NCBI GenBank assembly: GCA_028707745.1 | Contig: JAQWAJ010000155.1 | Span: 1 to 5,401, forward strand | Direction: 5' to 3' | Origin: Bacteroidales bacterium | GTDB lineage: Bacteria; Bacteroidota; Bacteroidia; Bacteroidales; UBA12481 | Length of the DNA stretch: 5,401 nucleotides | Shown: piece by piece, positions 1-5,401 of the stretch | How positions within the stretch are numbered: the stretch's first letter is position 1 | Layout of the letters: the number at the start of each line of letters is the position of its first letter | Translations under genes and position numbers: made by a program | Notes under the pieces: generated by a model | The model's database searches: none | What the model was told of the DNA's origin: nothing | The model's input: the letters and a program-made list of their open reading frames with translations, nothing else

Positions 1-15
1 TGATTTTTTGTTCAT
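1..15 (-). CDS. Possible first five codons of a further downstream gene (partial, runs off the left edge)
   Basis: An ATG on the minus strand at 15-13 opens a frame that reads M-N-K-K-S up to the window edge. It lies 11 bases after the stop codon of the Tat-type oxidoreductase, a spacing typical of genes in one operon. No terminator hairpin lies between them. A lysine-rich beginning would suit a signal peptide or a membrane protein, but five codons are too few to name a product. The spacing and codon content are seen; that this is a real gene is inference. Confidence 0.35.
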
Positions 16-26
16 CAACAGCGATA

Positions 27-1370
27 TTAGAGGGTCATTTCCCAACCCTTTTCATATTCTCTCGACCACAATTTGGCGGCTTGCGAATCATGCAGGATAT
101 GTCCGTTATCAGGATTGATTTCCAGTGAATGGCCCACGCGTTGGGCGATATTTCCCAGTTGTACCAGCACGATGCTTTTGTGGCCCGAGCTGATATCGGA
201 ATTTAGCGGGGTTCCTTTGGAGATTGCGCCGAAGAAGTTCTGTATGTGCAGGGCATCCAGCTGTTGGGCGGGACTGGCCGGGTTGCGGGCGTCGATCTTT
301 TCCTGATCCCCGGTCTTTTTGATTTCCTTACCCGCCTGGTCGTACAGGGTGTACCCATTATTCGCCGTAATCAGCAGAGAGCCCTTTTCCCCATAAAACA
401 TAGCGCCTACCGAGCTGCCCTCGATCTCACGGGGATTACAGCTCCGGCCCTCCCAGGTCATGCTGAAGCCCTCTTTGAAATCCATGCTGATCACCTGAGT
501 GTCAGGCGTTTCCCAATCGTCTTTATAGTGATATCTGCCTCCGTTGGAGCTCACCTTCACCGGGAAATCCACGCCCATGCCCCAGCGCAGGATATCCATC
601 ATGTGGGTTCCGTTATTGAGCGCCTCGCCGGTTCCCCAATTCCAGAACCAGTGCCAGTTATAGTGCACGTAGTTGTCGTGGAAAGCCTTACGTGGCGCCG
701 GTCCCTGCCAGAGATCCCAGTTGAGCCATTCGGGTACGGGGGCCTCTTTTCCAAAACCGATCGGCAGGCGCTGGTTGGTGTACCAGCTTTTTCCGAAGTA
801 AGGTTTTCCGATCGTTCCCGATTTGATTTCGTCGATAGCCCGGATGATGTTTGGCCATGAGCGGCGCTGATTGCCCATCTGGAGGGTTTTGCCATATTTT
901 TTGGCTGCCTCGATGAGGATTTCGCCTTCGCGGGGATTGTGGCTGCAGGGTTTTTCGAGATAGACATTTTTGCCGGCCTTCATAGCGATCAATGCTGCCG
1001 GGGCGTGCCAGTGGTCGGGGGTGGCGATAAAAACGGCATCCAGCTGCTTGTCTTCCAGGGCTTTTCTGAAATCCGGGGTGGCTGATGGCCGTTCACCGGT
1101 CAGTTTTGTTACGCTGGCGATGCACTTTTCGGCAGCCCGCGTATCCACGTCGCTGACGTGAATGATTCTGCAATTTTTCTGGCCCGTGAGATTTTCGGCC
1201 AACGCCAGTCCGCGTGAGTTTACGCCGATCATTCCGATGGTTATCCGTTCATTGGATCCGGCGATATTCCGGTAGCTTTTTGCGCTGAAGCCGGGGAGTA
1301 TTCCGCCAACCGTAAGTGCGGCACTTCCCAGAGCCGCTTTTTTTAAAAAGTCTCTTCTATTATTTGGCAT
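27..1370 (-). CDS. Gfo/Idh/MocA family NAD(P)-dependent oxidoreductase with Tat-type signal peptide
   Basis: The 447-residue product is a probable sugar or cyclitol dehydrogenase acting in the periplasm or on the envelope. The N-terminus carries a twin-arginine leader: R5-R6 in NRRDFLKK, then a mild hydrophobic stretch to about residue 28 and a possible cleavage site after FSA (residue 30). A Rossmann domain follows, with the nucleotide loop GMIGVNSRG (46-54), ATPDHWHA (116-123) and the EKP motif (139-141), whose Lys140 is the family's catalytic lysine. The C-terminal half has a Trp-rich stretch (239-245) and GTHMMDILRW (254-263), which supplies the usual His256 and Asp259. The end (about 374-443) resembles the C-terminal domain common in exported Bacteroidota and Planctomycetota members. 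The ATG at 1370 is chosen because the Tat motif follows at once. It overlaps the upstream oxidoreductase by 11 bp, so translation is probably coupled. The family is secure; the substrate is unknown. Tat export fits a protein folded around its cofactor, as known for Zymomonas glucose-fructose oxidoreductase. Confidence 0.93.
   Translation of the reverse strand: MPNNRRDFLKKAALGSAALTVGGILPGFSAKSYRNIAGSNERITIGMIGVNSRGLALAENLTGQKNCRIIHVSDVDTRAAEKCIASVTKLTGERPSATPDFRKALEDKQLDAVFIATPDHWHAPAALIAMKAGKNVYLEKPCSHNPREGEILIEAAKKYGKTLQMGNQRRSWPNIIRAIDEIKSGTIGKPYFGKSWYTNQRLPIGFGKEAPVPEWLNWDLWQGPAPRKAFHDNYVHYNWHWFWNWGTGEALNNGTHMMDILRWGMGVDFPVKVSSNGGRYHYKDDWETPDTQVISMDFKEGFSMTWEGRSCNPREIEGSSVGAMFYGEKGSLLITANNGYTLYDQAGKEIKKTGDQEKIDARNPASPAQQLDALHIQNFFGAISKGTPLNSDISSGHKSIVLVQLGNIAQRVGHSLEINPDNGHILHDSQAAKLWSREYEKGWEMTL
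1360..1370 (-). other. 11-bp gene overlap, probable translational coupling of the two oxidoreductases
   Basis: The ATG of the Tat-type oxidoreductase (1370-1368) lies before the TAA stop of the Sec-type one (1362-1360), giving the overlap ATGCCAAATAA in a shifted frame. No clear Shine-Dalgarno sequence is seen in the 20 bases before this ATG, so re-initiation by terminating ribosomes is a reasonable inference. Confidence 0.7.
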
Positions 1371-2388
1371 TGCTGATCTTATTACTCAGTTTCTGTGCTT
1401 TTTTCATCACATCATCCATTGACACCGGAACTCCGCCTTTTGCTTTGCTCAGGTCTGCGGCTTCCATAAAAGTCAATATTTCGAGGGTTTCCTCAGGCTG
1501 AACCGGCACGATGCCGGTTTGGAAAAAACGGATGATTTCTTTCAGCAGTGGGTTGTATCCGTTATAGGTACCCAGATATTTGATCGCCTTATCGCCGAAA
1601 ATACCCCCGCCATAATCCTTTTTCTCGGCCCGCAGTCCGCGGAATGAGCCAATCCGGCCATCTTCCCAGATTCCGGTGACCACATCGGTATCCTCGGTGT
1701 GTACGCGGGTAACGGTTTTGCAGCCGGTACCCATGGCGGTGAAAAGGGTTTCCACGCCATGAATGCCGTACCAGAAGAAATCGGGATGGGTTTTCTCCAC
1801 TGGTGATGGGCTGTATGCTTCAGCGCCGAGAACTTTTCCAACTTCACCTTTTTTGACCTCCTCCATACCCTGGATATATCGCAGTGAAGAAGCCGAGAAT
1901 ATCGGAACATTGTATTGTTTGGCTGCGTCGAATATCGCCATGGCATCGGCGAGGGAAGCGGCTATCGGTTTATCGATGAACATCCGTTTACCGGCTTTCA
2001 GCACGGGCAGGGCCTGTTCGAGGTGGCGACGGCCGTCGTTGGTTTCCAACAGAACCACATCGACCTTTTCGAGCAGTTCCCCGATCGCTCCCACGATTTC
2101 GACGCCCAGCTTTTTCCCCGCTTCAGTGTATCCGGGAATGCGGTCGACGCTTGATTTGATGTCGAGGCTGCCCTGCGGGAAGGCGGCCACTACTTTATAT
2201 CCGCCGAAAGTATCACCCGCGTTCGGGTCGTTAAGAGCCTGTGTAAAAGCTGTACTGTGTGAAGTATCGAGGCCGATAATACCCACGCGGTGGCCTTTGG
2301 GAACGGCCTGTGCCATGACGGAAACGCCCAGTGCCAGGCCCATAACGGAAATGAGGGCCGTTCTGATGATGTTCTGTTTGATCAACAT
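1360..2388 (-). CDS. Exported Gfo/Idh/MocA family oxidoreductase with Sec-type signal peptide
   Basis: The 342-residue product begins with a Sec-like leader: K4, a hydrophobic core at about 10-25, and a likely cleavage after MAQA (residue 28). There is no twin arginine. The mature part starts directly with a Rossmann strand and the loop GIIGLDTSH (36-44), in which the third glycine of the usual GxGxxG is replaced. Other family marks are LLETNDGRRH (113-122), a DKP motif (139-141, Lys140) and WYGIHGVETLF (206-216), where His210 takes the place of the catalytic-helix histidine and Glu213 that of the usual Asp. The length is typical for a short family member. It is the first gene of its unit, 120 bp downstream of the VirJ-like gene and behind a terminator, and its stop overlaps the start of the Tat-type oxidoreductase. 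The two probably act on the same or successive substrates (inference). The fold is secure. Catalytic activity is likely but the substrate is unknown. Confidence 0.9.
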   Translation of the reverse strand: MLIKQNIIRTALISVMGLALGVSVMAQAVPKGHRVGIIGLDTSHSTAFTQALNDPNAGDTFGGYKVVAAFPQGSLDIKSSVDRIPGYTEAGKKLGVEIVGAIGELLEKVDVVLLETNDGRRHLEQALPVLKAGKRMFIDKPIAASLADAMAIFDAAKQYNVPIFSASSLRYIQGMEEVKKGEVGKVLGAEAYSPSPVEKTHPDFFWYGIHGVETLFTAMGTGCKTVTRVHTEDTDVVTGIWEDGRIGSFRGLRAEKKDYGGGIFGDKAIKYLGTYNGYNPLLKEIIRFFQTGIVPVQPEETLEILTFMEAADLSKAKGGVPVSMDDVMKKAQKLSNKISNAK

Positions 2389-2452
2389 ATACGGAAAAAT
2401 TATAATAGGTTTCGGTGTAGAAGAGCCGTGTTTATTAAACTTCTTAAAGCTA
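2389..2452 (-). promoter_or_regulatory. Leader and probable promoter region of the oxidoreductase unit
   Basis: This AT-rich stretch lies between the terminator of the upstream unit and the ATG at 2388, so the promoter of the two oxidoreductase genes should sit here or overlap the terminator. Two weak candidates are visible. TAGCTTTA (2452-2445) matches the Bacteroidota -7 consensus TAnnTTTG in all but the last base, but it has no TTG at the right distance upstream. TATAAT (2404-2399) is a perfect -10 hexamer but would give an almost leaderless transcript and has no -35 partner. No Shine-Dalgarno sequence precedes the ATG. Neither candidate can be chosen from sequence alone. Confidence 0.3.
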
Positions 2453-2488
2453 AAAATTTATCAGGGATTTAACTGATCCCTGATAAAT
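2452..2488 (-). terminator. Rho-independent terminator of the mprF-virJ unit
   Basis: A perfect 13-bp inverted repeat (arms 2488-2476 and 2468-2456, ATTTATCAGGGAT and its complement) encloses a 7-base loop. On the minus strand the stem runs into a T run (bases 2457-2452, only the outermost within the stem), then AGCTTT. It begins 20 bases after the stop codon of the VirJ-like gene. On the plus strand the stem is followed by GTTTGAG with no T tract, so it works in the minus direction only. Confidence 0.88.
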
Positions 2489-2508
2489 GTTTGAGATCAG
2501 CTTCAGAA

Positions 2509-3252
2509 TTACTGTATCCGCAGGGCTGCGACTTCCCTGAAAATGACTTCAGCGGGAGCATCGGCTTTGAAGTTGTAGTGGTGGTTTCCGAGAACCGTGA
2601 TGACTTTTGCACCGGCCTCAGTAAAGCGGGTCCGCAGGGCAGCATCTTCACCGTCGCCGAATATGCATACCGGCCTGAACGCTTTGATTTTACTCATTTC
2701 TTCGGGCACTTTAAAAGAATCCGCCGCTCTTCGGATTCCGATCATATCAACCACATGGACTTCAAAATCCACGGTCAAGTCCGGTGACAGACCATAAATA
2801 CCGGTCAGGGAGTCTTTCATTTCCCCGGGCAACCGGGTGGCGATGAAGGGAATGATGCAGGCTCCGAATGAATATCCTATCAGAATGAATTTTGATTTTT
2901 TCCACAGGTGCCTATAATACTGAATGGCATTAATAACCTCATTGGTAGTTGCTTCAGGGGTTTTAAAGTTCCAGAAATACTTACGGGCATCCAGTCCGAT
3001 CACCGGAATTCCCCTGTTCGCCAGAGATTTACCAATTGAATAATCGAAATCGCTCCAACCTCCGTCGCCGGATATCAAAAATGCCATCGGCAGACTGTCG
3101 TTGGCTATTGCAGGAATTGGAACCACGGGAATTCCCTGATACTTTTCCGGTATATCCTGATATAGTCCGGTACCTGCCGGAGCCTGAACACTGGTGACGA
3201 GGAGAATGAAAAAAGCGATGCCAGGGGCGATGATTTTAAATGGTTTAATCAT
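2509..3252 (-). CDS. VirJ/AcvB-type periplasmic serine hydrolase, probable aminoacyl-phosphatidylglycerol hydrolase
   Basis: The 247-residue alpha/beta-hydrolase carries an N-terminal signal peptide (K3 and K6, hydrophobic core about 8-21, possible cleavage near residues 24-26), which places it in the periplasm. Typical VirJ marks are SGDGGW (61-66, oxyanion-hole region), GLDARKYFW (86-94), the nucleophile elbow GYSFGA (126-131, Ser128), IFGDGEDA (197-204, likely acid at Asp200 or Asp203) and GNHHYNF (222-228, catalytic His224 or His225). The length fits single-domain VirJ rather than the roughly two-fold longer AcvB. AcvB of Agrobacterium is known to hydrolyse lysyl-phosphatidylglycerol made by its operon partner LpiA. 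The same pairing here, with an 8-bp overlap with the mprF-like gene, supports the same job: removing the amino acid from the lipid and tuning membrane charge. The family is secure. Whether the substrate is lysyl- or alanyl-phosphatidylglycerol is not known. ATG 3252 is chosen because the leader starts there. Confidence 0.88.
   Translation of the reverse strand: MIKPFKIIAPGIAFFILLVTSVQAPAGTGLYQDIPEKYQGIPVVPIPAIANDSLPMAFLISGDGGWSDFDYSIGKSLANRGIPVIGLDARKYFWNFKTPEATTNEVINAIQYYRHLWKKSKFILIGYSFGACIIPFIATRLPGEMKDSLTGIYGLSPDLTVDFEVHVVDMIGIRRAADSFKVPEEMSKIKAFRPVCIFGDGEDAALRTRFTEAGAKVITVLGNHHYNFKADAPAEVIFREVAALRIQ
3245..3252 (-). other. 8-bp overlap coupling the mprF-like and virJ-like genes
   Basis: The start of the hydrolase gene and the stop of the synthase gene share ATGATTAA. 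No convincing Shine-Dalgarno sequence precedes the hydrolase ATG, so its translation probably depends on ribosomes finishing the synthase. This would tie the amount of hydrolase to that of synthase (inference). Confidence 0.7.
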
Positions 3253-5401
3253 GATCTGGTTTAATCACTCTGGTTAATACGGCGGGTATGTGTAGTAGAT
3301 CGTAATCATCGGAATAGATCAGATATTTGTTATACCAGGCCGGAAAGAATTTTTCTTTGAAGTTTCGCAAGCCTTTGTAGTGTGAGAACGATTTGATTTT
3401 TTCGTAGGCAAACTCCATTGATTTTTCAGGGAAAGTTTGGGTATCATTCCATCCGCTCATAGGTGCAAAACCCAGGTTAACAGATGAATAGCCCTGTGAT
3501 TTCATAAACTTAAAGAATTCTACCAGGATGAAATCCATCACGCCGTTCGGAGCATCATCAGTTTTCCGGATGAGGTCGTAGGTGCATTCACCTTCGGCAA
3601 AATCGGGAATGACATTCAGGAAAGCGATCACTTTTTCCTCGGAATTTTCAACGGTGATAATTGTTTGGTTCTTCAGCTCATTCCAGATAAACATACCCTG
3701 TGAGAAAATGATCTCACTCCGGCCGGTGGAGGTCAGCCATTCATCAGAAACAGCCTTCAGTTTTTGCATCAATCCGTCTTTGACCGGGGGTGTGTGGACC
3801 GTAGATTTATAACCGTGGTCGATCATTTTATTGATTGCATTCCGGGTTGGTTTGTTTTTGCCCCCTTCCAGCGAAAAGGTGTTCAGATTGATAATTCCTT
3901 CCTGACCGATGAAAAGGCTTTTTTTTGAGAGGTCCCGGTACATGGGCAGGCTCTCTTCGGGTACGCGGTAATAGATGCTTTTCAAACTGTTTGCAGAACA
4001 GTATTCCTCAAAAAGCCGGATGCAGTTTTGCATTTTATCTGGATTTTCGGCTACCGGATTTTCGAGAACCACAGCGAAGTTTCCGGCTGTACGATAGGCG
4101 ATGAAAGCGTTCAGTTTGTCAGGGGTAAAGATGAGTTTATCGGAGTAGGTTTTGAAATAGTCCAATCCGGATTTGCCAAAATCAGTAACGAGGGTTTTGG
4201 CGGTGGCCAGTCCTTCGGGGTCTACATCGGGTTTAACAATATAGGGTCGGATGATGGTATAGAACAGAAAGGAGAGGGATAAGAATCCGCTGCAATTTAT
4301 GGAGAGCAGGAAGTCTTTTGCAAACCGGCTGTTGGGTATCAAGCCTGTGTGGCCAAACATGAAAAAATTCTGAGCCGTATAACGGAGGCTTTGCCAGACG
4401 CTAAAATCGATATTAAAATGCTCTTTATCAATAAAATAGAATCCAATGACTCCGTAAACCAGCACTGCACCGATACTCCATAAGGCGGTCCGGATGCCGA
4501 TTGTGTGCATTCGGGGGTTTCCTCTGACGTAATATTGTTTTCTGGAGAAAAAGAGCATCACGATGACCAGGAAAGCCACGGTAGCCTCTTCATAGTCGAT
4601 TGCCTTTGTCAGGTGGCCGATACAGGATATGATACTCAGAAAAAGCGCTATCCACCAGGCGCTACGCAATCCTTTCAACATAAAAACGGCTGAAAGGAGC
4701 ATGAAACCTCCGGCGAGCAGGACCAAAAAATTAGAGGCTGCGATCAGATCCAGGGGTAAAAATCCCTCGAGTCGTTGCACCCTTTCGTGGATAGCAGGGG
4801 TGATGGCGGAGGTGATATCGATGATTCCCAGGATAAAAATCAGCAAAGCCGGTAGAATTCTCATCAATAATTTATTGATTTTCAGCAGAAAGCTTAAGGC
4901 GCCGCTAGCCAGGGGAAGCCAGAACTCAAAAAACCGGTAGAGGAAAGTGATAGAGATTGCTTCCACGCCGGAGTATCCGAATTTTGTCAGAATAAAGGAG
5001 AGCGAAACTTCAACTACACCCAGACCCCTCATGAATGGTGAAATGAAGAGTGAAACGATGGTCATAAGATAGCCTAGCATAGCATAAACCAGTGAAGGAT
5101 GGAAATTCAGGGCCAGCATGGACAGGTAAATCGTGGTAATGCAAACCAGATCAATTAAAATGGAAGCTATAACGGTGTAAATAAGATAATTAGTGCGGAT
5201 GGTGTGACTGAGCAAACTATCGAGGAAAACCTCCAGAGCCGGAAAAAACCGGATCAGGATCCGATAGACGAATCCTTTTGCCCTGATGGATTTGAAGCAT
5301 CCATAGAGACCGGCTACCAGGAGGATCATTCCGGTAATGCCCAACATTTCGCCGGAGCCGGTAATGCCATGGATCAAAGAATAGATGAAAATGGGTATGG
5401 C
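3245..5401 (-). CDS. mprF: MprF-type phosphatidylglycerol aminoacyltransferase/flippase, 5' end missing
   Basis: This bifunctional inner-membrane enzyme transfers an amino acid from aminoacyl-tRNA to phosphatidylglycerol and flips the product outward, lowering surface negative charge. The frame stays open to the window edge: eight codons (AIPIFIYS) precede the TTG at 5377, so that TTG is not the true start. Numbering from this TTG, the rest is 710 residues. About ten hydrophobic segments lie between residues 9 and 380. The flippase domain shows SPFMRGLGVVEVSLSF (113-128) and FLYRFFEFWLPLASG (145-159), matching the LPG-synthase membrane family. The cytosolic synthase domain (about 385-710, double GNAT fold, formerly DUF2156) shows YDLIRKTDDAPNGVMDF (600-616), VNLGFAPMSG (633-642) and HYKGLRNFKEKFFPAWYNKYL (666-686). 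Known full-length MprF proteins are about 840-880 residues, so roughly 120-160 are missing, presumably the first membrane helices. The overlapping virJ-like gene follows. Lysine or alanine specificity cannot be told from the sequence. Confidence 0.93.
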   Translation of the reverse strand, partial: AIPIFIYSLIHGITGSGEMLGITGMILLVAGLYGCFKSIRAKGFVYRILIRFFPALEVFLDSLLSHTIRTNYLIYTVIASILIDLVCITTIYLSMLALNFHPSLVYAMLGYLMTIVSLFISPFMRGLGVVEVSLSFILTKFGYSGVEAISITFLYRFFEFWLPLASGALSFLLKINKLLMRILPALLIFILGIIDITSAITPAIHERVQRLEGFLPLDLIAASNFLVLLAGGFMLLSAVFMLKGLRSAWWIALFLSIISCIGHLTKAIDYEEATVAFLVIVMLFFSRKQYYVRGNPRMHTIGIRTALWSIGAVLVYGVIGFYFIDKEHFNIDFSVWQSLRYTAQNFFMFGHTGLIPNSRFAKDFLLSINCSGFLSLSFLFYTIIRPYIVKPDVDPEGLATAKTLVTDFGKSGLDYFKTYSDKLIFTPDKLNAFIAYRTAGNFAVVLENPVAENPDKMQNCIRLFEEYCSANSLKSIYYRVPEESLPMYRDLSKKSLFIGQEGIINLNTFSLEGGKNKPTRNAINKMIDHGYKSTVHTPPVKDGLMQKLKAVSDEWLTSTGRSEIIFSQGMFIWNELKNQTIITVENSEEKVIAFLNVIPDFAEGECTYDLIRKTDDAPNGVMDFILVEFFKFMKSQGYSSVNLGFAPMSGWNDTQTFPEKSMEFAYEKIKSFSHYKGLRNFKEKFFPAWYNKYLIYSDDYDLLHIPAVLTRVIKPDHD

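Noticed and set aside
246..860. 204-codon open frame on the plus strand
   Set aside because: It lies wholly antisense to the well-supported Tat-type oxidoreductase, its translation shows no recognisable domain, and its His/Val-rich stretches mirror the complement of the real gene's codons.
599..967. 122-codon open frame on the minus strand inside the Tat-type oxidoreductase
   Set aside because: It is in a shifted frame within a gene whose conserved motifs occupy the other frame; the translation is low complexity and Ser/Thr/Arg-rich.
27..1370. GH109-type NAD-dependent glycosidase
   Set aside because: GH109 enzymes are also exported Gfo/Idh/MocA proteins with Tat leaders, but this protein keeps the dehydrogenase EKP motif and lacks the EVSGA-like sequence I recall at that site in GH109. 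The possibility of a related hydrolase is not fully excluded.
1763..2476. 237-codon open frame on the plus strand
   Set aside because: It is antisense to the Sec-type oxidoreductase, Ser/Pro-rich with no family motif, and runs into the terminator hairpin. It is a shadow of the real gene.
2389..2508. Small RNA or riboswitch in the gap between the two units
   Set aside because: Apart from the terminator hairpin, no further stem or conserved motif is visible, and the space left is too short for the known large riboswitches.
5375..5377. TTG as the start codon of the mprF-like gene
   Set aside because: The frame is open upstream to the window edge, the residues upstream are hydrophobic, and the protein would be short for the family.

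Overview
This window holds four protein genes, all on the minus strand, forming two transcription units read from right to left. The organism is probably a Gram-negative bacterium of the Bacteroidota or a related group. The reasons are an exported Gfo/Idh/MocA oxidoreductase with a Tat-type leader, a second one with a Sec-type leader, the lack of clear Shine-Dalgarno sequences before the starts, and AT-rich leader DNA. This placement is inference from protein style, not from a marker gene. No RNA genes, mobile elements, CRISPR arrays or integration sites were seen.

Right-hand unit (about 2452-5401): an MprF-type aminoacyl-phosphatidylglycerol flippase/synthase, whose 5' end lies beyond the right edge, overlaps by 8 bp a small exported serine hydrolase of the VirJ/AcvB family. 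The unit closes with a strong intrinsic terminator, a perfect 13-bp stem followed by a T run. The expected logic is that MprF adds an amino acid (lysine or alanine) to phosphatidylglycerol and moves the product to the outer leaflet, while the periplasmic VirJ-like hydrolase removes it. This resembles the lpiA-acvB pair of Rhizobiales and the PA0920-PA0919 pair of Pseudomonas.

Left-hand unit (about 1-2451): after a 120-bp gap come two Gfo/Idh/MocA oxidoreductases, one with a Sec-type and one with a Tat-type leader, overlapping by 11 bp. Both keep the Lys of the (E/D)KP motif and a His in the catalytic helix, so they look like working NAD(P)-dependent sugar or cyclitol enzymes that act outside the cytoplasm. 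Their substrate cannot be read from the sequence. The unit probably runs on past the left edge, because an ATG followed by Lys codons opens 11 bp after the last stop.

The window looks like ordinary envelope and carbohydrate metabolism. The points of most interest are the synthase-hydrolase pairing in what seems to be a non-proteobacterial host, the two different export routes used by two adjacent cofactor-binding enzymes, and the changed nucleotide-binding loop of the second oxidoreductase.
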